This document shows, in pieces, positions 15,111 to 22,492 of a stretch of 33,211 nucleotides of DNA. The notes under the pieces are model-generated. The model worked only from the letters and a program-made list of their open reading frames with translations, was not told the DNA's origin and did no database searches. The translations under genes and the position numbers were made by a program. Origin of the DNA: Ileibacterium sp. (lineage in GTDB: Bacteria > Bacillota_I > Bacilli_A > Erysipelotrichales > Erysipelotrichaceae); the NCBI GenBank assembly GCA_021443945.1, contig JABUSF010000001.1:77208-110418 (forward strand), written 5' to 3'. Positions within the stretch are counted from its first letter, which is position 1. Each line of letters starts with the position of its first letter.

Positions 15111-17636
15111 CTATGCGCTGCAGGATTCGCACTCTTCCACTTCCAGAGACTGGGAACGGACATAGTAAATGGTTTTGAGTCCTTTTTCCCAGGCACGGAT
15201 GTAAAGATCGAGAACTTTACGGAAGGTGTAATCATTGGTGATGTACAGATTGACCGACTGACCCTGGTCGATGTGGCGCTGGCGGACGGCAGCGGAATCA
15301 ACCACCCAGTTCTGATCAATATGATGAGCATTTTTATAGTACCAGAAAGTTTCCGGACTTAAATCCGGTGCCACCCGTGTGAGCAGGCTGCCTTTCTTTT
15401 CTTCAATGAAGTATTTTTTCAAAATCGGATCCACGGCTGGTGTGGTTCCGGCCAGAATGGAGGTGGAGCTGGTGGGGGCGATGGCCATTAAATAGCCGTT
15501 GCGCAGTCCGGTTTCCCGGATCTGGGCAGCCAGTTCTTTCCATTTGTCACTGGTGTAGTCCCTTTTGTCAAAGTAAGCGCCGGTTTGGTATTCACTTCCT
15601 TCGAAGAACGCATAACTGCCTTTTTCTCTGGCCAGCTGGCTGGAGGCTTCCAGAGCATGGAAGTTGATCCGTTCATAAAGGTCATCCATGAACTCAAGGT
15701 GGCGTTCGTTTTCAAAAGGAATCTGGCGTTTGGCCAGCAGATGCTGGTAGCCGCTGGTGCCAAGGCCGATGGCCCGGTACTGCTGGTTTGTCATCTGAGC
15801 ATACGGCAGAGCGTAGTAGTTCAGATCGATGACGTTGTCCAGGGCACGGACAACCGTGAAGATCACGTCTTTAAGCTCCTCGTCGTTGTCGGTGTCAATT
15901 TTGGCAAGGGACAGACTGGCCAGGTTGCAGACCACAAAGTCACCAGGGATGGTGGTTTCCACCACTTGGCGCCGGCCGTCCTTTTCGATGATTTCAGGGT
16001 CGAGCACCTGCATGCTGGACATGTTCTGAGCGATTTCGGTGCACAGATTGCTGGAGTAGATCATGCCTTTGTGGCTGTTTGGGTTGGCGTAGTTGACCGC
16101 ATCCCGGTTGAAGACAAACGGTGTTCCGGTTTCCACCATGGATTTGATCAGCAGGCGGACGATTTCTTTGACGGGCATGACCCGTTTGGAGATGCTGGGG
16201 TCGGCCACGCATTCCAGATATTTTTCTTCCCAGTCCAGACCGTAGTGGTCTTCCAGGCTGTAGCCTTTTTTGACCAGAATTTCATGGGGATCCATCATGT
16301 TCCAGCTGCCGTCAATGTTGTTTTTAGCCAGACGCCAGAACAGATCCGGGAAGCAGACAGCCGGGAAGATGTCGTGGGCTTTTTTTCGGTCGTCTCCATT
16401 GTTGGTGCGCAGCTGCAGAAATTCCGGAAGGTCTTTGTGCCATACGTCCAGATAGACGGCGGCTGCTCCGGAGCGCACACCCAGCTGATCCACGGCTACG
16501 GCCGTGTCGTTGACCAGACGGATCCAGGGGATGACACCGCCGGCAGCGCCTTCAAAGCCCCGGATGTCGGAGCCGGATGCTCTGACTTTTCCAAAGTACA
16601 TGCCCATTCCGCCGCCAAATTTGGACACCTGAGCGAAGTTGGATACACTGCGGTAAATACCGGTTAAGGAGTCGTCCACCGTGTCGATGAAGCAGGAGCT
16701 CATCTGGTGGAACGGTTTTCTGGCGTTGGCCATGGTTGGGGTGGCCATGGTGACTTTCAGAGTGCTGAGCATATCGTAGAAGCGTTTGGCCCAGTAGACA
16801 GAATCTTCTTCCGGAATGGCCAGATGCATGGCAATGCCCATGAACATTTCCTGTACCCGCTCCAGCAGATGGCCCTGGTGATCCACCAGAAGATAGCGGC
16901 TTTTGAGCAGATCCAGGCCGGGATGCTTGAACAGATGACTGCGCTCCGGTTTGAGATAACAGGCCAGTTCAGCAATGTCATCCGGACTGTAGCGTTCCAG
17001 CAGCAAAGGTTCGATCAGTTTGTTTTCCTTCATCCAGGCCAGTTTGTCGTACCAGGTTTCAAAGCCAAGCTTTTCTTCCATGGCACTGACTTCCAGATCG
17101 ATGTTCAGGTTGAGCAGGCGGGCTGCAATGTCTTCCCATAAAGGGGCGTCCCGGCTGGTCAGTTCGCTGGCTGCCCGGATCAGGGATTCCATTTTCTGAG
17201 AATCGTCCATACCCTCCTTCAGGAAGGTGCGGACCTTCATCACCAGCTGTCCGGCGTCATATTCTTCATCGGTGAAGTCTTTTTGAATGTTGTGAAGAAC
17301 GTCTTTCAGATCATCCACAGGGCAGATGGCCAGCAGCTGATCCAGGTGGGCACGTTTTTTGGAGTGTTCAAAACGGTAAACAATGTAGGCTTTGGCTACG
17401 TCGTAGAAGCCTTCATCCAGCAGAAGAATTTCCACAATGTCCTGAATTTCCTCCACGGAAATTCCTTCGTAAAGTTTGTCTTCTGCTTTCAGTGCCATTT
17501 CAGCGATTTTTTCGGCCTCCACTTCCCGGCTGGTACTGGCCCAGGCTTTGGAAATAGCGGTCTCAATTTTGCTTCGGTGGTAGGGTTCCTGCAGGCCGCT
17601 GCGCTTGCAGATCCAATGTATGTTTGTAGATGCCAA
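15111..17636 (-). CDS. nrdA: Class I ribonucleoside-diphosphate reductase, alpha (catalytic) subunit
   Basis: An 841-residue catalytic subunit. An ATP-cone (about 10-100) supports overall allosteric control. The active site contains C315 (SSCFID), the N530/C532/E534 triad in NLCTE, and C570 (VVCNLAS). Radical-transfer tyrosines Y824-Y825 are followed by the C-terminal redox pair C836/C839 (ECESC) that is reloaded by thioredoxin or glutaredoxin-like proteins. The TTG at 17636 is chosen as start: AGGAG lies 8 nt upstream, and the protein then begins MASTNIHWICKRSG. The upstream in-frame ATG at 17669 lacks a ribosome binding site and would place the SD inside the gene. The 5' leader is long and structured, and a 16-bp palindrome shared with the neighbouring repressor promoter lies just upstream of the candidate promoter. 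Confidence 0.95.
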   Translation of the reverse strand: MASTNIHWICKRSGLQEPYHRSKIETAISKAWASTSREVEAEKIAEMALKAEDKLYEGISVEEIQDIVEILLLDEGFYDVAKAYIVYRFEHSKKRAHLDQLLAICPVDDLKDVLHNIQKDFTDEEYDAGQLVMKVRTFLKEGMDDSQKMESLIRAASELTSRDAPLWEDIAARLLNLNIDLEVSAMEEKLGFETWYDKLAWMKENKLIEPLLLERYSPDDIAELACYLKPERSHLFKHPGLDLLKSRYLLVDHQGHLLERVQEMFMGIAMHLAIPEEDSVYWAKRFYDMLSTLKVTMATPTMANARKPFHQMSSCFIDTVDDSLTGIYRSVSNFAQVSKFGGGMGMYFGKVRASGSDIRGFEGAAGGVIPWIRLVNDTAVAVDQLGVRSGAAAVYLDVWHKDLPEFLQLRTNNGDDRKKAHDIFPAVCFPDLFWRLAKNNIDGSWNMMDPHEILVKKGYSLEDHYGLDWEEKYLECVADPSISKRVMPVKEIVRLLIKSMVETGTPFVFNRDAVNYANPNSHKGMIYSSNLCTEIAQNMSSMQVLDPEIIEKDGRRQVVETTIPGDFVVCNLASLSLAKIDTDNDEELKDVIFTVVRALDNVIDLNYYALPYAQMTNQQYRAIGLGTSGYQHLLAKRQIPFENERHLEFMDDLYERINFHALEASSQLAREKGSYAFFEGSEYQTGAYFDKRDYTSDKWKELAAQIRETGLRNGYLMAIAPTSSTSILAGTTPAVDPILKKYFIEEKKGSLLTRVAPDLSPETFWYYKNAHHIDQNWVVDSAAVRQRHIDQGQSVNLYITNDYTFRKVLDLYIRAWEKGLKTIYYVRSQSLEVEECESCSA

Positions 17637-17765
17637 TTTTATTTCTCCTCTATCGTAAACTCTCTCCATTAAAACAAAGTGGATGAAAACAATCCACAAA
17701 CCAACAGGGGCGAAAACCTTTACAGAAAAGATCTTCTTGATGGTTTAAAAAATAAGAAAGAAAGA

Positions 17766-17802
17766 CTCTGCTGCATTGAAGGGGAAAATGCGAAAAGCAG
17801 AG
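17766..17802 (-). promoter_or_regulatory. Stem-loop in the nrdA leader, possible attenuator
   Basis: CTCTGCT (17766-17772) pairs perfectly with AGCAGAG (17796-17802), and GCATT (17773-17777) pairs with AATGC (17787-17791). On the nrdA strand it is followed by TCTTTCTTTCTTATTTTTT-like sequence. This resembles an imperfect terminator within the leader. Confidence 0.4.
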
Positions 17803-17814
17803 CAGGTATATACA

Positions 17815-17843
17815 ATTGTAGTCTCCTTAAGAAGGATTGACTA
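17815..17843 (-). promoter_or_regulatory. Candidate nrdA promoter
   Basis: On the minus strand TAGTCA (4 of 6 to consensus) and TACAAT are separated by 17 nt. The palindrome O1 begins 8 nt upstream of the -35. The leader to the TTG start would be about 170 nt. Confidence 0.45.
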
Positions 17844-17850
17844 GTTTGTG

Positions 17851-17866
17851 AAAACGAACTTGTTTT
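17851..17866. promoter_or_regulatory. Operator O1 candidate (nrdA side)
   Basis: AAAACGAACTTGTTTT differs at only two of 16 positions from the perfect palindrome O2 at the repressor promoter. Its flanks extend the dyad as GAAAAC-N6-GTTTTC. It is placed immediately upstream of the candidate nrdA -35. Confidence 0.55.
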
Positions 17867-18032
17867 CAGATTGACGGAAACAGGACACTCTTTTTTTCAA
17901 GTGCGGGAATTCTTTACTGGTGTAAAATTTTTGCGTACAGATTGCATAAAACAGGCATAAAATGCTTTTTTCATGCCGATTTGGTAAGAAATAAAAGCTT
18001 TTTTAACGCATCGTGCATATTCCCTGTGCACA

Positions 18033-18048
18033 AAAACAAGCTTGTTTT
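18033..18048. promoter_or_regulatory. Operator O2 candidate (repressor promoter)
   Basis: AAAACAAGCTTGTTTT is a perfect 16-bp palindrome covering the -35 position of the LexA-like repressor promoter, the usual place for autorepression. Confidence 0.6.
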
Positions 18049-18055
18049 TTTCCTT

Positions 18056-18064
18056 TGTTATACT
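18056..18064 (+). promoter_or_regulatory. Extended -10 of the nrdA-side LexA-like repressor (leaderless)
   Basis: TGTTATACT fits TGnTATAAT with one change. The hexamer ends exactly 6 nt before the ATG, so transcription would start at the A of the start codon. No Shine-Dalgarno is present. Confidence 0.65.
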
Positions 18065-18070
18065 GTGAGC

Positions 18071-18670
18071 ATGATTAACCTACAAAAAGCACTGCAGACA
18101 TTCAAACGGCAGAACAGAGTGAATAATTCCTATATTGCAGAATATTGTGACGTATCTCTGCCAACCGTTTCCCGCTGGTGCAGCGGTAAGATTCAAAATG
18201 CTGCTCCTGCAACGCTGGAAAAGCTCCTGGAGATGATGGGGCTTGATTCCGAAGAAGCGAAAACTGTTCATGGTCTTTCCCCGGAAAAACCTATGATCGG
18301 CTGCATGGAGCCCGGTACCGGCTTGCTTGACGAAATCAACAGGGAGGGATATATACAAGTCACTCAGGAAGATGCCAAAGGCGGAGACTTCTTTATGAAA
18401 ATGAAGGGTGATTCCATGAAGGATGAAAATATTCGGGATGGAGCACTGCTTTATGTAAAACGCTGCAGAGACGTAGCAGACAATGTTCCTGCGGTGCTGA
18501 GAGTTCACAATGAGCTGACGGTCCGCAGACTTCTGAAAAAAGAAGGCTACTGGATTCTGCAGGCGGCAAACAGTGATGTGGAACCTCTTGTCTATACGGA
18601 AGAGGATATTGAATCCATGCCGGTGGAACTGGTGGGAAAAGTGGTCTATGCCCGCCAGGATTTTGAGTAA
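18071..18670 (+). CDS. LexA/CI-like HTH-S24 repressor with degenerate autoprotease
   Basis: A 199-residue protein. An XRE-type helix-turn-helix (about 18-40, YIAEYCDVSLPTVSRWCSGK) is followed by a LexA/UmuD-type S24 fold. S115 is present in KGDSMKD. At the cleavage position the paralogue at 22534-23130 has Ala-Gly, but this protein has Pro81-Gly82 (CMEPGTGLL). At the general-base lysine position it has R152 (LTVRRLL instead of VTVKKL). Both changes predict loss of RecA-stimulated self-cleavage. The ATG at 18071 is set by alignment with the paralogue; it sits 6 nt after the -10 with no ribosome binding site, implying a leaderless mRNA. The gene is divergent from nrdA and carries a perfect palindrome over its promoter. 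Confidence 0.88.
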   Translation: MINLQKALQTFKRQNRVNNSYIAEYCDVSLPTVSRWCSGKIQNAAPATLEKLLEMMGLDSEEAKTVHGLSPEKPMIGCMEPGTGLLDEINREGYIQVTQEDAKGGDFFMKMKGDSMKDENIRDGALLYVKRCRDVADNVPAVLRVHNELTVRRLLKKEGYWILQAANSDVEPLVYTEEDIESMPVELVGKVVYARQDFE

Positions 18671-18684
18671 CAAAACATGGTTTT

Positions 18685-18716
18685 AAAAAGCGGGACAGAT
18701 CATCTCGCTTTTTTTC
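18685..18716 (+). terminator. Intrinsic terminator of the LexA-like gene
   Basis: AAAAAGCGGGA-N7-TCTCGCTTTTTTT: a stem of about 12 bp with one G-U pair and a T-run, 15 nt after the stop codon. Confidence 0.9.
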
Positions 18717-18726
18717 TGACTCCCGC

Positions 18727-18753
18727 AAAAAATCCGCCCCAAAACGAGGCGGA
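18727..18753 (-). terminator. Intrinsic terminator of the ADH-like gene
   Basis: On the minus strand TCCGCC-N9-GGCGGA is followed by TTTTTT, just after the stop at 18762. Confidence 0.88.
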
Positions 18754-18761
18754 AAAGAAGG

Positions 18762-19880
18762 TTATTGCTTGTTTGTCTGTACCAAAGCAGGTTGATTGGC
18801 TTCTTTTAACAAAACGTACTGATCATGGTCCGCTGCCAGAGCTTTCAGCTGATGCTTTTTCAGAACCAGTCCGGTGTCGGGAATGCAGACCGCCATTTTC
18901 ATGTTTTTGACCCGCTGCATCAGAGCATCAAGACCCTGCTGACTGGCTTTGGCTTCATCGGCTTCTTCAATGCCAAAGAGAGTTTTGGCAAACAGAGCCA
19001 GCTTTTGGGAGAAGGCTGGAATCTGCTGCCGGCTCCAGGCAAAGAACAATGCGGAGGTGGCAGTTCCTCTTGGCAGAGAGCACTGGTAGGACAGGGTGTC
19101 GGCCAGTTTGTTTAAATCTCCCTGAATGGTCTGCTTGAACTGATGGGCTTCCAGCCCCACTTGAAACAGAGAGGTTCTGGCTTTGGGATCTTCAATGTTG
19201 ACTTCAAGGGCTTTGGCGCATTCCAGGAGGCTCTGCATCATTTCCAGATCCTTCTGTCCATCGGCATCATTGCTGGCCAGATAGCGAATGAAGATGTAGG
19301 AGAAAATGCCGAACACCTGGTTCATGGTCGGATAGTAGGGAAGCATGGACAGGGTGGGATCCAGCACCGCAAAAGCGCATTCCCCATAGGGGGAGTGAAG
19401 GCTTTTCTGTTTTCCGTCCCGAACCAGCGTGCATTCATCGTTGAGCTCTGCTCCTGTGGCCGGATTGGTTAAGACTGCCGCAACGGGAGCGGCGCCTTTG
19501 GGCTGGATTTTTCCTTCCCACATGTCCCAGAGCTTTCCGTCTTTTTTATCGAATTTCAGTCCATAGGCGATGCCTTTGGCACACTGCAGAGTGCTGCCGC
19601 CGCCTAGAGAAAGGATCATGTCGCATCCTTCTTCCTGGGCTTTGCGAACGCCCCGCTTGACGGAAGAAAATTTCGGGTTTGGAAGGATTTGGCCCAAATC
19701 GGTATGGGGGATTCCCGCTTCTGTTAAAAGAACGCGGACTTTTTCCAAAAGGCCGTCTTCCACCGGCCGGTGGCCATGGACCAGTAATGGATGCTGGCCG
19801 TGAGCCCGTATTAAATCAGGAAGATCCTGAAGAGCATTAATGCCAATGCTGATTTTTGTGTTGGAGTGTTCTGTTTTCAT
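18762..19880 (-). CDS. Iron-containing alcohol dehydrogenase-fold protein lacking the metal ligands
   Basis: 372 residues, with the NAD(P)-binding half of the iron-ADH/YqhD family intact: GCDMILSLGGGSTLQCAKGIA (about 85-105), VLTNPATGAELNDECTL and FAVLDPTL. In active family members the next helix carries D and H metal ligands (pattern G-V-V-D-A-F-V-H in YqhD). Here the aligned stretch NQVFGIFSYIFIRY has G191 and Y195. The second pair of histidines is also absent: LADTLSYQCSLPRGTATSALFFAW has R271 where the HG histidine is expected and no histidine about 14 residues before it. The protein is therefore unlikely to be a metal-dependent alcohol dehydrogenase. It has its own leaderless-type promoter. 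Neighbours are RNR genes, with no evident metabolic partner. Confidence 0.75.
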   Translation of the reverse strand: MKTEHSNTKISIGINALQDLPDLIRAHGQHPLLVHGHRPVEDGLLEKVRVLLTEAGIPHTDLGQILPNPKFSSVKRGVRKAQEEGCDMILSLGGGSTLQCAKGIAYGLKFDKKDGKLWDMWEGKIQPKGAAPVAAVLTNPATGAELNDECTLVRDGKQKSLHSPYGECAFAVLDPTLSMLPYYPTMNQVFGIFSYIFIRYLASNDADGQKDLEMMQSLLECAKALEVNIEDPKARTSLFQVGLEAHQFKQTIQGDLNKLADTLSYQCSLPRGTATSALFFAWSRQQIPAFSQKLALFAKTLFGIEEADEAKASQQGLDALMQRVKNMKMAVCIPDTGLVLKKHQLKALAADHDQYVLLKEANQPALVQTNKQ

Positions 19881-19886
19881 GGATTT

Positions 19887-19895
19887 ATTGTAGCA
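19887..19895 (-). promoter_or_regulatory. Extended -10 of the ADH-like gene (leaderless)
   Basis: On the minus strand TGCTACAAT fits the extended -10 consensus and ends 6 nt before the ATG. No Shine-Dalgarno is present. Confidence 0.6.
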
Positions 19896-19954
19896 ATGGG
19901 GAAGAGGGGCTGGAATTGGAATGATTCAGCCGCCCAAATGAGCCATCTGCATGC

Positions 19955-19992
19955 AAAAAGGCCGCCCATTTTGAAATGAGCAGCCTTTTTTT
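19955..19992 (-). terminator. Intrinsic terminator of nrdD
   Basis: AAAAAGGC.GC.CATTT-loop-AAATG.GC.GCCTTTTT: a long stem with mismatches and T-runs on both strands, about 30 nt after the nrdD stop. Confidence 0.8.
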
Positions 19993-20021
19993 GTTATCGA
20001 TACAGGGAACGGAAGACCGGT

Positions 20022-22196
20022 TTAAAGGTGAGTGACACGTTCCTTGATTTCCTGGGTTCTTCCCTGGTTCCAGAACTGTGTTCCAATGTAGCCGCAAGTT
20101 CTTCTTGCGACGTTCATTTTTTCCTGATCACGGTTTCCGCAGTTCGGGCATTCCCAGACGAGTTTGTGGTTTTCGTCTTCCACAATCTGGATTTCGCCTT
20201 CGTAACCGCATTCCTGACAATAGTCAGATTTAGTGTTCAGCTCGGCGTACATGATGTTGTCATAGATGTGACGGATCAAAGCCATGACAGCCGGCAGGTT
20301 GTTCTCCATGTTTGGAACTTCTACATAAGAGATGGCTCCGCCCGGAGAAAGTTTCTGGAACTGGGATTCGAATGTCAGTTTGGTAAAGGCATCGATTGGT
20401 TCCGTAACATGTACGTGATAGGAGTTGGTGATGTAGTTTTTGTCGGTAACGCCTGGAATGATTCCAAAACGATCCTGCAGTTTTTTTGCAAACTTGTAGG
20501 TTGTGGATTCCATTGGGGTGCCGTACAGGGAGAAGTCCATATTGTTCTGAGCTTTCCATCTTGCACAGGCGGCGTTCAGGTATTCCATGATGCGTTTTGC
20601 AAAGGCGCATCCTGTTGGCTGAGTATGAGGTTCACCGGTCATATAGCGGACAGCTTCTGTCAGACCGGCATAGCCAAGGGAGATGGTGGAGTAACCGCCG
20701 TAGAGCAGTTTGTCGATGGTTTCGCCTTTTTTCAGACGGGCGAGAGCACCGTTCTGCCACAGAATGGGAGCCACATCGCTTGGTGTGCCAAGCAGACGTT
20801 TATGACGAATCATCAGAGCGCGGTAGCACAGGTCAAGGCGTTCGTCCATAATGCGCCAGAATTCCTTTTCGTCCCCTTTGGAGGAGCAGGCAACATCCAC
20901 CAGATTGATGGTGACAACACCCTGGTTGAAACGGCCGTAATATTTTGGATTGCCCTGGGCATCCACGTACGGAGTCAGGAAGCTGCGGCATCCCATGCAT
21001 GGATAGCACTGTCCATCGCCGTTCTGGTCGACTTTCAGCTTCAGCATCATTTTTTCGGAGATGTAGTCCGGAACCATGCGTTTGGCGGTGCATTCGGCAG
21101 CCAGTTTTGTCAGATAGTAGTATTCGCTGTCTTCGTGAATGTTGTTTTCTTCCAGAACGTAAATCAGTTTTGGGAAGGCTGGTGTGATGTACACACCTTT
21201 TTCGTTTTTCACACCTTTGATTCTCTGTTTGAGAACTTCTTCAATGATTTTTGCCAGGTCTTTGCGGGTCTGAGGATCTTCAACTTCGTTCAGGTACATG
21301 CTGACGGTGATGAAGGGGGCCTGACCATTGGTTGTCATCAGAGTGATGACCTGATACTGAATGGTCTGCACACCGCGTTCGATTTCCTTCTGAACACGCA
21401 TTTCGGCAATTTCGTTTACCGTTGTCTCGTCGGTAGGAAGGTTCATAGCTTCCAGCTCTTCTTTGACTTCACGGCGGGCCTTTTCACGGGACATCTGAAC
21501 GAATGGAGCCAGGTGGCTCAGAGTAATAGACTGTCCGCCGTACTGAGAACTTGCAACCTGGGCAATGATCTGGGTGGCGATGTTGCAGGCGGTAGAGAAG
21601 CTCTGAGGTTTTTCGATCATGGTTTCAGAAATCACGGTTCCGTTCTGAAGCATGTCTTCCAGATTGACCAGACAGCAGTTGTGCATGTGCTGGGCAAAGT
21701 AGTCGGAATCGTGGAAATGAATGATTCCCTGATCGTGAGCTTCCATGATGTCGTGATCCACCAGGAAACGGCGGGTGATGTCTTTGGAAACTTCACCGGC
21801 CATATAATCACGCTGTACAGAGTTTACAAGAGGATTCTTGTTGGAATTCTCCTGTTTTACTTCTTCATTGTTTCTTTCCAGCAGAGACATAATCTGCTGG
21901 TCTGTAGAGTTGGACTTTCTGACCAGAGCTCTTTCATATCGATATGTAATGTAGTTTTTGGCAACGGCATAGAATCCCATCGCCATGATGGTGGCCTCTA
22001 CCAGGTCCTGAATTTCTTCTACACCAGGGGAGCGGGTCATGTTTTCCAGCTTTTCGCCAACCACAGCAGCTGCGTGAAGAACTTGTTCTTCTGTCATCTG
22101 ATCATGGGTTGTAGCTTTATTTGCTTTGCGGATCGCATTTTCGATTTTCGCAATATTGAAAATAACTTCTTCGCCGCTTCGTTTGATTACTTTCAT
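20022..22196 (-). CDS. nrdD: Anaerobic ribonucleoside-triphosphate reductase (class III), glycyl-radical enzyme
   Basis: A 724-residue enzyme that makes deoxynucleotides without oxygen. An ATP-cone occupies about 1-95 (MKVIKRSGEEVIFNIAKIENAIRKA). The catalytic barrel follows. A zinc ribbon is formed by C660/C663 (CQECG) and C683/C686 (CPNCG), and the glycyl radical is at G702 in RTCGYIG close to the C-terminus. The length is standard. AGGAGG stands 6-8 nt before the ATG, one of the strongest ribosome binding sites in the window. It is monocistronic, and its activase nrdG lies at the left window edge. The 5' leader contains two perfect inverted repeats that could control expression. Confidence 0.97.
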   Translation of the reverse strand: MKVIKRSGEEVIFNIAKIENAIRKANKATTHDQMTEEQVLHAAAVVGEKLENMTRSPGVEEIQDLVEATIMAMGFYAVAKNYITYRYERALVRKSNSTDQQIMSLLERNNEEVKQENSNKNPLVNSVQRDYMAGEVSKDITRRFLVDHDIMEAHDQGIIHFHDSDYFAQHMHNCCLVNLEDMLQNGTVISETMIEKPQSFSTACNIATQIIAQVASSQYGGQSITLSHLAPFVQMSREKARREVKEELEAMNLPTDETTVNEIAEMRVQKEIERGVQTIQYQVITLMTTNGQAPFITVSMYLNEVEDPQTRKDLAKIIEEVLKQRIKGVKNEKGVYITPAFPKLIYVLEENNIHEDSEYYYLTKLAAECTAKRMVPDYISEKMMLKLKVDQNGDGQCYPCMGCRSFLTPYVDAQGNPKYYGRFNQGVVTINLVDVACSSKGDEKEFWRIMDERLDLCYRALMIRHKRLLGTPSDVAPILWQNGALARLKKGETIDKLLYGGYSTISLGYAGLTEAVRYMTGEPHTQPTGCAFAKRIMEYLNAACARWKAQNNMDFSLYGTPMESTTYKFAKKLQDRFGIIPGVTDKNYITNSYHVHVTEPIDAFTKLTFESQFQKLSPGGAISYVEVPNMENNLPAVMALIRHIYDNIMYAELNTKSDYCQECGYEGEIQIVEDENHKLVWECPNCGNRDQEKMNVARRTCGYIGTQFWNQGRTQEIKERVTHL

Positions 22197-22242
22197 TTAA
22201 TGCTCCTCCTCACTCTTCATTTTGTGATCAGTTTCTCAAATA

Positions 22243-22288
22243 AATCCCTAGGGATTTAAAGAGGGAGATCAATGACGACTCCCTCTTT
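22243..22288 (-). promoter_or_regulatory. Two perfect inverted repeats in the nrdD leader
   Basis: AAATCCCTAGGGATTT (16-nt palindrome) directly adjoins the 10-bp hairpin AAAGAGGGAG-N11-CTCCCTCTTT. Both would be within the nrdD leader RNA, 47-92 nt before the ATG. The CTCCCTC arm could also pair partly with the GAGGAGGAG ribosome binding site. Confidence 0.45.
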
Positions 22289-22492
22289 AATTGATTGCTG
22301 ATTTCCAGCTCAGTATACATGCTTTTAGCAGGCAGGAATATGGAAAAGGTTAACTTGAATTAAAATTTCGAAAAAAAAGCCTTTTTTGATTCTTTTGAAA
22401 AATTTTCCTGCAAGCGTGAATAATATGACATAAATAGTCAGGATTCTTGAACTATCTGCTTGTGATCATTTGAACGAATCAAAAGGCTGTTT

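Larger units (their letters stand above)
17637..18070. other. Divergent control region between nrdA and the LexA-like repressor
   Basis: 434 nt without a gene. From the nrdA side it holds a GTGGAT-N7-ATCCAC dyad (17679-17697), a strong stem-loop (17766-17802) followed on the minus strand by a T-rich tract, and a candidate nrdA promoter (TAGTCA-N17-TACAAT on minus, 17815-17843). It then holds palindrome O1 (17851-17866), palindrome O2 (18033-18048) and the repressor extended -10 (18056-18064). No NrdR box (ACACnATATATnGTGT type) was seen. Confidence 0.6.

Noticed and set aside
17637..17699. ATG start of nrdA at 17669 or 17699
   Set aside because: Neither has a ribosome binding site. AGGAG at 17645-17649 lies inside those longer versions and is ideally spaced for the TTG at 17636.
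17851..17866. Classical Firmicute LexA box (CGAAC-N4-GTTCG)
   Set aside because: CGAAC is present but the second half is not GTTCG at the right spacing; the site fits the AAAACnAnCTTGTTTT palindrome better.
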